DNA from: Pseudomonas mandelii
GTDB lineage: Bacteria; Pseudomonadota; Gammaproteobacteria; Pseudomonadales; Pseudomonadaceae
Direction of reading: 5' to 3'
Length of the DNA stretch: 64,000 bases
Assembly: GCF_024138395.1 (NCBI RefSeq)
Contig: NZ_JAMYDU010000004.1
Location: forward strand, 186,001 to 250,000
A program made the position numbers and the translations under genes. Below are positions 27,843 to 37,201 of this stretch, one piece after another; within the stretch, counting starts at the first letter, position 1; every line of letters begins with the position of its first letter. The notes below the pieces were generated by a model. The model made no database searches. It was not told the origin of the DNA and saw only the letters and a list, made by a program, of their open reading frames with translations.

Positions 27843-27915
27843 ACTAGACGAGCATAATTTCTATGCGTATCTTCTGTCGTGCGATCAAATTTCTAGCAAC
27901 GCTTTGGGGAACTGA

Positions 27916-29088
27916 ATGTCAGCGAAAATTACGTTTTTCCCGGTGGACAACGGCGACATGACGCTGGTGCAGCTAGCCGACACAGCAGCCACCACGCTGC
28001 TGATCGACATGAATATTCGTGTCGCGGCCGATGACCCAGCGGACTCGGCTCCAGACGTTGCGACGGAGCTGCGAAAGCGCCTTCGGTTTGATCAAAAAAA
28101 GCGGCCTTACGTTGACGCGTTGTTGCTGAGCCATCCGGACAAGGATCACATCAGTGGCTTGGCCAAGCACTTTTGGCTGGGATCATTGGATGACTACCCC
28201 GACGACAATTTGGAATGGCATGAAAAGCGCATTGTGATTCGCGAAATGTGGTCATCTCCAATGGTGTTTAGACGACGCTCGAAACATCACACGCTCTGCC
28301 CGGATGCAGTCGCCTTCAATAAGGAAGTCCATCGCAGGATTGGGCTTTGGCGCACGCTGCGGTTCGCCGTAGAAGGCGATCGCATCAAAATCATGGGTGA
28401 GGATGAGAAAGGCAAAACCGACGATTTATTGCCCATCTTGATCAAGACCGGTGAGAAATTTACTCAGATCAATGGCGAGTCCTCGTTCCTGTTCTCGGCT
28501 CACCTGCTAGCGCCCGCTCCTCTGCAAGACGATGACACTGAAGAAATGTTGTCCAAAAACCACTCCAGCGTCATTTTGAACATTGAACTGCAGGCTTCAA
28601 TCTACTCGTCCAAACGCGTCAGGTTCCTGACCGGAGGGGACGCAGAAGTGGCCATCTGGAAACGCCTGTGGGAAAAGTACAAAGACACTCCAGAAGTGCT
28701 TGAGTACGATTTGCTTCAAGCGCCCCACCACTGTTCATGGCACTCCCTTTCTGTCTACAGCTGGTCAACCTACGGCAATGACGCAGAGCTCTGCCAGGAA
28801 GCCCGTAACGCACTCGGGCAGGCTCGAGAAGGTGCAACTATCGTTGCGAGCAGCAAGAAGATACTGGACAACGATGACAACCCGCCGTGCATCCGGGCCA
28901 AGCGCGAATACCTGTCTATCTTGAGGCCAGTGGATGGCATCTTCCATTGCACGGGGGACGGTAAGCGCCCGGAAACGATCGAGTTCGAGATCACCTCCAC
29001 TGGAGTGTCCAAAATTGTCGCCGGTGTCGTTGCAGGGGTAGGAGCTAGTGCCGTGGCTTCCGCTGCGCCAAGGGCGGGCCGCACATGA
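27916..29088 (+). CDS. Metallo-beta-lactamase-fold hydrolase (ComEC-like)
   Basis: The 390-residue protein has an MBL fold. The first strands give FFPVDNGDMTLVQL; the metal motif is SHPDKDHISG with H73, D75, D77 and H78; LTGGDAE and APHHCSWHSL supply later ligands. It resembles the hydrolase domain of ComEC/Rec2 and related phosphodiesterases rather than true lactamases. No signal peptide is seen, so it is cytoplasmic. The stop overlaps the next start (ATGA), so it is translationally coupled to the E2-E1-JAB fusion. MBL genes beside E1/JAB genes belong to predicted ubiquitin-like conflict systems; here it may cleave a nucleotide signal or nucleic acid. Confidence 0.75.
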   Translation: MSAKITFFPVDNGDMTLVQLADTAATTLLIDMNIRVAADDPADSAPDVATELRKRLRFDQKKRPYVDALLLSHPDKDHISGLAKHFWLGSLDDYPDDNLEWHEKRIVIREMWSSPMVFRRRSKHHTLCPDAVAFNKEVHRRIGLWRTLRFAVEGDRIKIMGEDEKGKTDDLLPILIKTGEKFTQINGESSFLFSAHLLAPAPLQDDDTEEMLSKNHSSVILNIELQASIYSSKRVRFLTGGDAEVAIWKRLWEKYKDTPEVLEYDLLQAPHHCSWHSLSVYSWSTYGNDAELCQEARNALGQAREGATIVASSKKILDNDDNPPCIRAKREYLSILRPVDGIFHCTGDGKRPETIEFEITSTGVSKIVAGVVAGVGASAVASAAPRAGRT

Positions 29089-31337
29089 ATGAGATCTACG
29101 AATGGGGAACACCGATTGGTGAAGGACAAAAGGATTCGCTACATCCAATGACGCTTGGCCTGATTCAGGCCTGTCAGGATCATCCGTGCATCGAGGTGCT
29201 GGACATCCGAACCGTCGATGAAGGTTTGGGGCCGGAGCAGGCCATCGTCATTGAGGCGGGTGATGGCACCATTGAGTCGGGCAACCCGGGTCGCATCCGC
29301 AGGCGAGAAACCCTGGCGATTACAGTGAATCCGCAGACCGACGTCCCGGTGGTCGTGCGTACCTTGCGCAAGGATTTTCCGGGACACTCCCATCAACACG
29401 GCACACACCTGAACACACCACGCGCCCTCTGCCTCTACAATATCGTGTGGAGCGCTGTTGAACGCAGCTGGACGCCAGAACGCTTTTTGGAACGGATGTT
29501 CTGGTGGTTACGCGAGACGTCTCAGCTACGGCTGCATCGGGACGATCAACCACTGGAGCAACTGTTTTACAGCAGTCGCTACCAGTTGATCCTGCCTTCA
29601 AATTATTTGAAGCAGTCTGAGGACAGCGGCAAAAACCTGATTATCGAGGAAATCACGGGAGCACCGGGACGTCAGGTTACCTTGCGGGGAAAGTTCGATG
29701 ACTCAAACAATCCTCGAGGTGTGGGTCTGCAGTCACTGAAGCTGTCTGTCGACGGTGTCGGTTCATCGCACGTGGAAGCCGCCCCCCAGACACTTGGTCA
29801 ACTCCATGACCGCTTGGTCTCCCGTGGAAGTGGGCTCAAGGAGCCATTGTTCAGCAGCGTGTTTGATGCGGTGACCGATCAGGGGTTAGTCCCTGAACAG
29901 GCTGGCGAGATCAAGGCGACACTTATCCTGGTCTGGGTGCCGCGCACGGGTAAGGAAGGCATTGAACGGTATGACGTGCTGGGCTATGCGCTCCAGAGTT
30001 CGCTGCAAGCACTCGGTAACGCATTCGGTATGTTGCACTTCGACAGTGAAAAGCGACGCTGGCATCGCACGACCTTGATTGGTGATGCTGCACAGAGCGA
30101 TGAAGATCGCGCATGGCGAGATCTGGAAATCCTTTCAGTGCAAATCCGCTGGGGGATCGGAGCCGAAGGCGGACGCCAAATGTCCGCGATCAACCCTGAC
30201 GATGCTGACTTCGATGGGGTGCTCGCCGGCGTAGGCTCTTTGGGCGGAACGCTTGCAGACATCTGGCTGCGTGAAGGCTGGGGTCGTTGGACGTACATAG
30301 ATCCGGATCAGTTGCTTCCCCACAACCTGGCACGGCATGTCGGATTGGACAGTGGAGTGGGCTACGCGAAAGTCGATGTAGTCCGGCACCATGCCCAAAT
30401 GGTGTTTCCCGACGAACCTGAACCTAAAGCGATCGCGGGTAGCCTGACAAGCCGAAGTGAGGAAGTGATGAGCGCATTGGATTCAGCGAGTTTAGTGATC
30501 GATGCGACGACGACTTTCGACGCTCCTCGCGATTTAGCTGAGCGTGAAAATGCCCCCCGCACCGCCAGCGTGTTCCTCACCCCTTCGGGCCTTGCCAGCG
30601 TGATCCTGCTGGAGGACGCGAGTCGCACCCTGCGGTCCCCCGCGTTGGAGGCACAATATTACCGAGCGATCCTCAACAGCCCCTGGGGAAAATCGCACCT
30701 TCAAGACCACTTGGGGGATTTATGGGTAGGTGGTGGCTGCCGTGACATTTCGTTTCGGATTCCGCTTGAGCGCATTCACTTGCATGCAGCGATCCTTTCG
30801 AAGCAACTGCGCAAAAGTGTTCTGGGCGATGGCGCGCGAATATGCGTGTGGACAGTGGACGAAGAGACGGAAGCTGTAACCCCGCAGGAAATCACTCCCC
30901 ATCCGGTGAGCTCACACGCTCAGAATGGTTGGACGGTTACCTATGACGATGCGTTGATCACCAAGCTCAAGCAGATTCGTGGCGCAGCCCTTCCCAACGA
31001 AACGGGTGGCGTATTACTTGGAGTGACAGACCTGAAGTCTAAAACCATCCTGTTGGTCGACACATTGCTCCCCCCCGCTGACAGCCAAGCAACTCCCCAC
31101 CACTTCATCCGAGGCAAGGTCGGTCAGGAAGCCGCATTAGCAGACGTACACGAACGCACGGCTCGAGTCGTCGACTACGTGGGCGAATGGCATTCACATC
31201 CTGATGGTTACCCTGCGACCCCCAGTGTCGATGATCGAACGCTAATCACGTCGCTGGCGGGCTTGATGTCCAGTGAGGGGCTACCCGCCATCATGATCAT
31301 CGTGGGCGAGTATGAGATCACTCTCCATGTTGAGTGA
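29085..31337 (+). CDS. E2-E1-JAB triple-fusion ubiquitin-like transfer protein
   Basis: One 750-residue chain joins three ubiquitin-pathway-like modules. The N-terminal E2-like domain (about 80-165) has HLNTPRALCLY with C116 as candidate active cysteine and the later DQPLEQLFY typical of Cap2-type E2s. The E1/ThiF domain has the nucleotide loop GVGSLGG (382-388) and D406-P-D408 plus HNLARH. The C-terminal JAB/JAMM protease has E639, H703-S-H705, S714 and D717. CBASS encodes the same activities as Cap2 (E2-E1) and Cap3 (JAB), which conjugate and release the CD-NTase; here they are one protein and no CD-NTase gene is seen nearby. It follows the MBL gene in one operon. Confidence 0.8.
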   Translation: MNEIYEWGTPIGEGQKDSLHPMTLGLIQACQDHPCIEVLDIRTVDEGLGPEQAIVIEAGDGTIESGNPGRIRRRETLAITVNPQTDVPVVVRTLRKDFPGHSHQHGTHLNTPRALCLYNIVWSAVERSWTPERFLERMFWWLRETSQLRLHRDDQPLEQLFYSSRYQLILPSNYLKQSEDSGKNLIIEEITGAPGRQVTLRGKFDDSNNPRGVGLQSLKLSVDGVGSSHVEAAPQTLGQLHDRLVSRGSGLKEPLFSSVFDAVTDQGLVPEQAGEIKATLILVWVPRTGKEGIERYDVLGYALQSSLQALGNAFGMLHFDSEKRRWHRTTLIGDAAQSDEDRAWRDLEILSVQIRWGIGAEGGRQMSAINPDDADFDGVLAGVGSLGGTLADIWLREGWGRWTYIDPDQLLPHNLARHVGLDSGVGYAKVDVVRHHAQMVFPDEPEPKAIAGSLTSRSEEVMSALDSASLVIDATTTFDAPRDLAERENAPRTASVFLTPSGLASVILLEDASRTLRSPALEAQYYRAILNSPWGKSHLQDHLGDLWVGGGCRDISFRIPLERIHLHAAILSKQLRKSVLGDGARICVWTVDEETEAVTPQEITPHPVSSHAQNGWTVTYDDALITKLKQIRGAALPNETGGVLLGVTDLKSKTILLVDTLLPPADSQATPHHFIRGKVGQEAALADVHERTARVVDYVGEWHSHPDGYPATPSVDDRTLITSLAGLMSSEGLPAIMIIVGEYEITLHVE

Positions 31338-31394
31338 TCAGCCAGCGCGGCGTCCTTAACACCCACGATGCAGTACCTATAAGGCACTCCCCAA

Positions 31395-31416
31395 AGGGGC
31401 AAGGCAGGTTGCCCCT
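31395..31416 (+). terminator. Hairpin after the E2-E1-JAB operon
   Basis: An 8-bp perfect stem AGGGGCAA / TTGCCCCT with a 6-nt loop lies about 60 bp after the stop. The following bases are only moderately T-rich, so termination is probable but not certain. Confidence 0.5.
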
Positions 31417-31573
31417 CTGCTTGCCGAAACAGCATTCAACCTAGGAGAAATGATCTGCTGGTATCGAATTTGCTCGTCAAATAATTCGAGAACCAGGAAA
31501 GTAAAAATCAACTAATAATCTCGTTAAAACAATTCAAAAGCATCGAATCTTAAACAAACGAATAGGTCATCTC

Positions 31574-32389
31574 ATGTCTGGATCAGTAGAGCTTTCGAAA
31601 GAAGAATTATTTTCCCTGGTTGAAAAAGCGGTCAAGCCTCAGTTCTTTTTGCTCATATTCAGTTTCGTTTTGCTCTTCGACGCTTCGCTAGTACGTTTTC
31701 ACCACATCGGACTCTTTGAACTAGGCACTTCGAACCTGAGCACTTCAACCGTTGGCATCACCTTGATTCTGAGCTTCCTGGTTTTCTCAGGTTTGGCTTC
31801 AATGATTCTGCCTTTTTTATACATAGCATCGATCCAACTCTATATTGCTACGGTCTATAGTTTCTGTCTGTGGTTGAAGCAGAAGATCGAACCGGACAAT
31901 GAGCCTATACACTATACAGGGCCAAAAAGACGCGAACGTGATCGTGTTCGTCCATGGGAACTGCGAGAGGAAGCACACAAAACACAAAGCGACTTCCTCA
32001 TTCAGCTCTATAACGCCTATGACACGACTCGAAAGCAAGAGCAAATTAACCAACGAAGAGTCGATTTTTTTGCATTTTGTACACTGTGCTTTCTCGTACT
32101 GAATTGCTGCCTACCTAGCTCACCCCAAGCGCAGACCTTGGCCCAGATGAGCATTACATACTTTTCAACGACTACCCACATTTGGCTAACCCTATCTGTT
32201 TTCGCCGTCATGGCATTCCATTCGTTGCACGATGACACCTACGAAAAACGATGGATCTATTGCCCGCCATTACATAACGCCCTTGAAGACAAAGACGAAG
32301 AAAAACGCAAACAGGAACGTCAGTTCCAGGAAGAAATCAAAATTCGCAGTGAAATCAGCAGAAGACGCCGCGAGGAGACACTGGAGTAG
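31574..32389 (+). CDS. Multi-TM membrane protein with charged coiled-coil tail
   Basis: The 271-residue protein has about five TM helices (22-40, 60-82, 84-102, and two between about 165 and 217) and ends in a highly charged helical tail (EDKDEEKRKQERQFQEEIK) that should form a coiled coil in the cytoplasm. No known family is recognised. It lies 240 bp after the E2-E1-JAB gene beyond a putative terminator, so it is probably its own unit, though it could be an accessory membrane component of the same island. Confidence 0.6.
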   Translation: MSGSVELSKEELFSLVEKAVKPQFFLLIFSFVLLFDASLVRFHHIGLFELGTSNLSTSTVGITLILSFLVFSGLASMILPFLYIASIQLYIATVYSFCLWLKQKIEPDNEPIHYTGPKRRERDRVRPWELREEAHKTQSDFLIQLYNAYDTTRKQEQINQRRVDFFAFCTLCFLVLNCCLPSSPQAQTLAQMSITYFSTTTHIWLTLSVFAVMAFHSLHDDTYEKRWIYCPPLHNALEDKDEEKRKQERQFQEEIKIRSEISRRRREETLE

Positions 32390-32414
32390 TTGAAGAGAGT
32401 TCGACAGTTCAAAA

Positions 32415-32438
32415 CATAAGCCGCCCAGGCGGCTTATG
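32415..32438. terminator. Perfect 11-bp palindromic hairpin
   Basis: CATAAGCCGCC and its exact complement are separated by CA, just after the membrane-protein gene. There is no T-run, so it may be a processing or regulatory hairpin. It covers the upstream ATG (32436) of the next frame, which argues that that gene starts at 32466 instead. Confidence 0.55.
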
Positions 32439-32465
32439 CCTGCAGTGACCCGATTTTCTATATTC

Positions 32466-32867
32466 ATGAATGATGTCGGGCTTCTTCAGCGTCGAACGGA
32501 GAAAATCTTTGACAGCAAACAAAAAGCGGACGCTTGTCTGAACCACCCAAAAAACGAGCTGGGTGGGCTCACGCCACTGCAATTCGCGAAAAGTGAGTCC
32601 GGACACTCAGCAGGATCTTTCAATGCCGACATTCGCCAGCGCCTAGCGGAGATTGATTTGAATAATGTCGAAGTCAGAGAGTCATTGGCCTTGAAGGTCG
32701 AGAAAGAGATCACTTCGTTACAGCGCCGGGCCCAGGAGGAGCAACTGATGCTTCAAGAGGTCATCCGCAAACATGAACACACTGCAAGCCGAGGCAGAAC
32801 TCAGGTTTCCCTAACAGCTGACGTTTCCTCGATCGCTAACAGAGCCATGCCAAGGACTGGAGGCTAG
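32466..32867 (+). CDS. MbcA/ParS/Xre-type antitoxin-like protein with coiled coil
   Basis: The product is about 133 residues if started at 32466. Residues near 10-45 (EKIFDSKQKADACLNHP, then ELGGLTPLQFAKSESG) fit the DUF2384 toxin-binding fold of MbcA/ParS/Xre antitoxins, whose core is AxxWLxxPxxxLGGxTPLxLxxTExG. The C-terminal half is a charged helix likely to coil. A partner RES toxin would be usual; instead an HNH nuclease gene follows 2 bp later. I infer an antitoxin-like or immunity role toward that nuclease. No good ribosome-binding site is seen, so the start is uncertain. Confidence 0.5.
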   Translation: MNDVGLLQRRTEKIFDSKQKADACLNHPKNELGGLTPLQFAKSESGHSAGSFNADIRQRLAEIDLNNVEVRESLALKVEKEITSLQRRAQEEQLMLQEVIRKHEHTASRGRTQVSLTADVSSIANRAMPRTGG

Positions 32868-32869
32868 TA

Positions 32870-33538
32870 ATGGCAAATCTTTATGCGCACAAATTATGGG
32901 CGGCGTTCAGGAGACAAGTTATCGAATTGGACGGTAGCCAGTGCGTCGAATGCGGGCGATCAAGGGACGATGGCGTCGTCCTGCAGGTTCACCACAAACG
33001 CTACATCAGTGGACGTAAGCCTTGGGAATACGAAACCTCCGAATGCGAGACCTTATGCCAAGGGTGCCATGCTCGAGAGCATGGTGAGATACGACCGGAT
33101 GCTGGGTGGGAGTATGTAGGCGAAGAAGATCTAGGCGACCTGAGCGGCAACTGTGAACTGTGTGACAACTCGATTCGTTATGTTCACTACGTGCAGCATG
33201 AGCACTGGGAGCAAATGGGGGTCGGTACTCATTGCTGTGACAATCTCACAGGGACGAGAGAGGCGGCAGAAGGCCGACGACGGTTAGGGCGGTATAGACG
33301 ATTCATGTCCTCCGCCAAATGGACAGCCGGGAACGACCTTCTCAAGATAAGACATTGTGGACTCACCGTGGCGGTTGTCTTAGAACAACGGGGATGCAAG
33401 CTGATCATTAATGATGTTCAGGGCCGAAAGACCTTCACAACCATACTCGCCGCCAAGAATTTCTTGTTCGAGTTCATGGAATCTGGTGAAGCCGCGAAGT
33501 TTGCCGAACGGCAAAAAGCGAAAGCGAATAAATCCTGA
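32870..33538 (+). CDS. HNH endonuclease
   Basis: The 222-residue protein carries a classical HNH domain: C25-x2-C28 zinc ligands, the LQVHHKRY catalytic strand with H41/H42, and C63-x2-C66-H. A second cysteine cluster (C95-x2-C98 and C122/C123) suggests another zinc site in the C-terminal part, which has no known name. It should cut DNA. The ATG is 2 bp after the stop of the MbcA/ParS-like gene, so the two are coupled and may form an effector-control pair. It converges with the kinase gene. Confidence 0.75.
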   Translation: MANLYAHKLWAAFRRQVIELDGSQCVECGRSRDDGVVLQVHHKRYISGRKPWEYETSECETLCQGCHAREHGEIRPDAGWEYVGEEDLGDLSGNCELCDNSIRYVHYVQHEHWEQMGVGTHCCDNLTGTREAAEGRRRLGRYRRFMSSAKWTAGNDLLKIRHCGLTVAVVLEQRGCKLIINDVQGRKTFTTILAAKNFLFEFMESGEAAKFAERQKAKANKS

Positions 33539-33598
33539 GCCCCCCAACTCCAACCTCCTAACTGAGCTACCCATCGCCCAGAACAAGACCACTACACT

Positions 33599-35785
33599 TC
33601 AGCCTCTTGTTCCTTTACATGAGGGATATTTGGAACACCCCCAGAATTGGCTTCCAGCACGCTTTCCCTTGCGAGCCGTCCGACGAACCATGGATGCACC
33701 ACATATGGGGCAGGCATTCGATGCTGGCGAACGCGCAGAGCCAGTTGCAGACGAGTGTGTTGGAGTCAGCGGCGCCGGGCTTCGAGCAGGTTGAACGGGA
33801 GCTCTTTTGGGAACCTCGATGGTGACGACTGCAGATGCGGGCACATTGATCCCCAAGACCGCGCAATCCTCTTGGGCCTTTGCACGCTCGGCAAGTGCCT
33901 GCAAGAGAGATTGATCGGGCGCAGAATTAGCGGATAGGCATCGTGGCGCCGCAGTTTGTAAAGCAGCCAGACCCGAACGAAGCTTTTTCTGCAAATCAAT
34001 CTGTCTAGCCGCTGATGCGGAGCGCGCTGCGTTCTCGGCTTGGATATCAGATGGATCTGGCGAGGTGTTGTAACGGAACTTAGCCTCGTGACTTTGGCGC
34101 CATGCGAGCATTTTTCCAGTCAATGCCTCACCAAACCCCGGCACCGCACGAACCGCAGAAGCCGTTATATCAGCAGCAGTTTCAATACCAAAGGAGGTCA
34201 ACGTAGCAGTCTTCGCAGGCCCGATGCCCGGTATTGTTGCGCGTCTTATCAGGAACCGATCCAAGAAGTCTATTCGCTGACGCGCCTCTCGTGTCGACTT
34301 CAGTTTTATCAGTACCTGCGCGAGATCCCCCTCAACCTGCTGATATCGGGCCACACAGTCTTCCAAGTCGGCACGTAGAACAAAAATCTCCTTCAGGCCA
34401 ATGCGCTGCAAATGTGCCATCGATAGCAATCGCACCCGACTATCAGCATCCACGTAAGCCCTGCGAAACGGCGCTGGATCTACCTTGGCCTTAGTGAGCA
34501 ATGCTACCAAACCGTAAACGCCCAGGCCTCCCCAAAGGAGTCCTAACTGCGGCACGTTGAAAAAGCCGATGATTGCCGCCAATAGTGCCAGGACACCGTA
34601 GATAGCTTTCTCTGGACCGTTGCTCTTTGCCTGAGTAACTGCCGCACTGGGCGGGCCTACATTTCCGCTCCAGGTAGGCAGGGCTTCCTCCGGCCGAGGA
34701 ATCCGCACCGCGCGGATAGCTGCCCATACAGCTTCAAGATCGAAGGGCCCCGCCGTAGGAACATTCCCCACGACAAGCCCCAATGGGAACATTTCGAAAC
34801 CAGACTGACTTTCTAGTCGACACCAAAGACAACTTCCTGCCGCACTAGGAAAGTAGTGAGTCGGGACATTTACACATTGACGCAAGCCAGCTTCGAGACC
34901 TTGAAGCAAACTCACCCACGCAGCCGGATCCGGACGGGAGGTAGCAGCAAGACCGAACGCCGACTCAAATGCAGCGGCAACTGACGGCGGGAAATCCGCC
35001 AACAGCACCGAGCCGGGCGGTGGTGTGGTACGTGTTTCGTCGCGCCGAGCAATTGAAAAGGCAAAGCGGTGCTGTGCAATCGACTGACCCAGGCTAAGAT
35101 CCGCACCACTAAAACGGCCGGAATAGGGATGCTTGCCCATGACCAGCAATTGGAAGATGGCAACTGCGAGTCCAAAGTTGTCATGCGCCTGAGTACGCTT
35201 GACGCTACTAAAACTGACACCATGGAGCTCTGGGGGCGTGAAGTCCTCCATGCCAACAACACAGGGATAGGACTGCCCATTCAAACTAAACTGAAAACTA
35301 TCGGCATCAATCAGTGCGACGGTGGCGTCCTGCGCTACCAGAACCCCGGAATGGTTGAGATCCCCAATAATACAGCCAGCTTGATGCACCGTTGCGACGG
35401 CACGCGCGACGTTTTGCGCCACGCGTACTAGAAACCGATAGTCAGCTTTGGGAAATTGGATTTTGCGTGACTTCGGGCTGTACAGCTCATGGAGCGGCCT
35501 ATACCCCGCAACCAGTCGCATAGAAAAACCAGCGAAGTTGCCCGAGGAATCAGTAACTACCTCAGATGGGAAAGCCACCAGAGTGGTCGCGTCCGCCAAC
35601 CGCCCTTCTACCATCGCCCTAACCTTACTTTCGCGGGAGCGCCGAAGCTCAGCCTTGTAGATTTTCACTGCACGATCGGTACGTCCCGCCAGCGCGTACA
35701 CATCCCCCTCGCCTCCTTTGCCAAGGCGCTTATCGAGCTGCTCATTCTTACCGGCGATCCGTACCGGTGGAGAGTTCATCGACAT
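33599..35785 (-). CDS. Protein-kinase-like protein of the TerY-P triad
   Basis: The 728-residue multidomain protein has an N-terminal kinase fold with glycine loop LGKGGEGDVY (21-30) and K41. The catalytic loop reads IIGDLNHSGVLV and the DFG position DADSF, so the asparagine and glycine are altered; this is seen in the family and leaves activity open. Then come two hydrophobic segments (about 395-430), helix-hairpin-helix motifs (IPGIGPAKT and VPGFGEALT, about 520-570) and a C-terminal four-cysteine topoisomerase-type zinc ribbon (CPICGASM...CSKYPSC). With the vWA and PP2C genes it makes the TerY-P triad known from tellurite/stress-response studies. It overlaps the PP2C gene; the alternative start at 35779 gives an ATGA overlap. 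Confidence 0.8.
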   Translation of the reverse strand: MSMNSPPVRIAGKNEQLDKRLGKGGEGDVYALAGRTDRAVKIYKAELRRSRESKVRAMVEGRLADATTLVAFPSEVVTDSSGNFAGFSMRLVAGYRPLHELYSPKSRKIQFPKADYRFLVRVAQNVARAVATVHQAGCIIGDLNHSGVLVAQDATVALIDADSFQFSLNGQSYPCVVGMEDFTPPELHGVSFSSVKRTQAHDNFGLAVAIFQLLVMGKHPYSGRFSGADLSLGQSIAQHRFAFSIARRDETRTTPPPGSVLLADFPPSVAAAFESAFGLAATSRPDPAAWVSLLQGLEAGLRQCVNVPTHYFPSAAGSCLWCRLESQSGFEMFPLGLVVGNVPTAGPFDLEAVWAAIRAVRIPRPEEALPTWSGNVGPPSAAVTQAKSNGPEKAIYGVLALLAAIIGFFNVPQLGLLWGGLGVYGLVALLTKAKVDPAPFRRAYVDADSRVRLLSMAHLQRIGLKEIFVLRADLEDCVARYQQVEGDLAQVLIKLKSTREARQRIDFLDRFLIRRATIPGIGPAKTATLTSFGIETAADITASAVRAVPGFGEALTGKMLAWRQSHEAKFRYNTSPDPSDIQAENAARSASAARQIDLQKKLRSGLAALQTAAPRCLSANSAPDQSLLQALAERAKAQEDCAVLGINVPASAVVTIEVPKRAPVQPARSPAPLTPTHSSATGSARSPASNACPICGASMVRRTARKGKRAGSQFWGCSKYPSCKGTRG

Positions 35786-36579
35786 GAAACGAGGATGAGA
35801 GTCTTGTCGTCATCCGTTCGCTCGCAGAGCGCAGGACTGTTCAGGTATCGCGCAAGTGCGCCTGACAATTCAACCAAGCGTCCCTCCCCTGCTACTTGGT
35901 CGACCGGATTAATCATCGGATCAAAGAACCGAGCAAAGGGCTGCTGTGTTGCTTGCTCCAAAGCGACTGACTCCAATCCATCCGAAAATAAAGCGAAGGC
36001 GTCATACTCAAGATCCAAATTGAAGGTACGCAGCCGAACCTCAGGGTCATCCGTAACGAAATAGGTCGTCGACGCAAACTCTCCGTTTTCTGGCCAGCAC
36101 AAGGCCTCCCATACACCGGCCTTACGAGCGACAAGCGCACTGTCGCCAATCTGCAAAGCCAAGACACGCCCTTTGAAAACCACCAGCATCACCAGCGTCG
36201 CAGCGAACTGTCGCCGAGTCAGACCACGCCGCGCGGCTGCCTCGGATAGACGGTCTCGCACCAGATCAATCCAACACAGGATCAGCTCATTATCTGGCAA
36301 GCTGTCATTACGTTCGAACCATGATCGGAAGTTAGCTATCAGGCTGCGGCAAACCAAGGACGCGCCTTGCCCACCGTAACTCGCGCTGCCCGCTCCGTCG
36401 GAGACTACCGCACAGAACGTATGCGAGTTGATCCGAGTAACGCTGTAGGCATCCTGCTTTCGCGTCCCAATGCGCTGATGGGACGTGCCGATACACGACG
36501 CAGCCGCCCAACGCCAGCGAGGATTATCCAGCAATGGCCCAACCCTCTGGACCAGTCGGATTGGCAAGTGGAACGGCAT
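35776..36579 (-). CDS. PP2C-type Ser/Thr phosphatase of the TerY-P triad
   Basis: The product is 267 residues or slightly fewer. PP2C motifs are [19 protein letters not shown] near the N-terminus, [19 protein letters not shown] (metal-binding DGxG), and [10 protein letters not shown] further on. It should remove phosphates from Ser/Thr, possibly opposing the neighbouring kinase. The annotated ATG overlaps the vWA gene by 56 bp; a TTG near 36531 would reduce this, so the start is unsure. It overlaps the kinase gene at its 3' end, giving tight coupling of all three genes. Confidence 0.8.
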   Translation of the reverse strand: MPFHLPIRLVQRVGPLLDNPRWRWAAASCIGTSHQRIGTRKQDAYSVTRINSHTFCAVVSDGAGSASYGGQGASLVCRSLIANFRSWFERNDSLPDNELILCWIDLVRDRLSEAAARRGLTRRQFAATLVMLVVFKGRVLALQIGDSALVARKAGVWEALCWPENGEFASTTYFVTDDPEVRLRTFNLDLEYDAFALFSDGLESVALEQATQQPFARFFDPMINPVDQVAGEGRLVELSGALARYLNSPALCERTDDDKTLILVSCR

Positions 36580-37201
36580 CCCCCGGATTGGACTGCGATA
36601 CGGCGCTTAGCGAGCTGGAAAGCCAAGCAAAGAGCTCGCGAAACGCCAATCCCTTCAGCTTCAATGGCTGACGTGTACCCAACTGCGAGAGAGACGACAT
36701 ATCCGCACCGTCAACACCAACGGAGTAGAACATGAATTCTTTACGCTCTTCCCCTTCATGGACGCGTCGGCGCGCCTCCTGCCAATCATCAGTCGGAGCA
36801 CCATCGGTAATAAGAAATACCCAAGGGCGGTAGTACTTGACGCCATTGGAGCGGTAACGATCCTTGCGTTCGCGCAACAGATCCAGTGCCCGCACAACAG
36901 CCTCCCCCATTGGCGTTACACCACTTGCTTCCAACACCTCGGGGAAAAATCCGTCGACTGTCGTGAACTCGGTACGAACGTTGACGGGACCAAAGGTCAC
37001 CACTGCCAACTCCACACGTTTCGCCGCCATCGCATCAGCGTACAAGTCATCTTTGAATGACTGCAAAGCATCGTTCAGCATCTGGATTGGCGCCCCATTC
37101 ATAGATCCAGATGTGTCCAACAGAAGTATGCAAGGGCACCGTTGCTCGGGATTTTCAGCAAACTCCGCGTCTGCAAACGGCTGCTGCTCGAAATCGCTCA
37201 T
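36524..37201 (-). CDS. TerY-like von Willebrand factor A protein
   Basis: The 225-residue protein is a single vWA domain with a MIDAS site: D29-T-S31-G-S33 (LLLDTSGSM), a TPMGEA threonine near 95 and [10 protein letters not shown] near 130. TerY proteins act as metal-dependent scaffolds in Ter and TerY-P systems that respond to stress, tellurite and possibly phage. It is the first gene of the triad vWA-PP2C-kinase, leftward, with overlaps between all members. Cytoplasmic. Confidence 0.85.
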   Translation of the reverse strand: MSDFEQQPFADAEFAENPEQRCPCILLLDTSGSMNGAPIQMLNDALQSFKDDLYADAMAAKRVELAVVTFGPVNVRTEFTTVDGFFPEVLEASGVTPMGEAVVRALDLLRERKDRYRSNGVKYYRPWVFLITDGAPTDDWQEARRRVHEGEERKEFMFYSVGVDGADMSSLSQLGTRQPLKLKGLAFRELFAWLSSSLSAVSQSNPGDAVPLANPTGPEGWAIAG

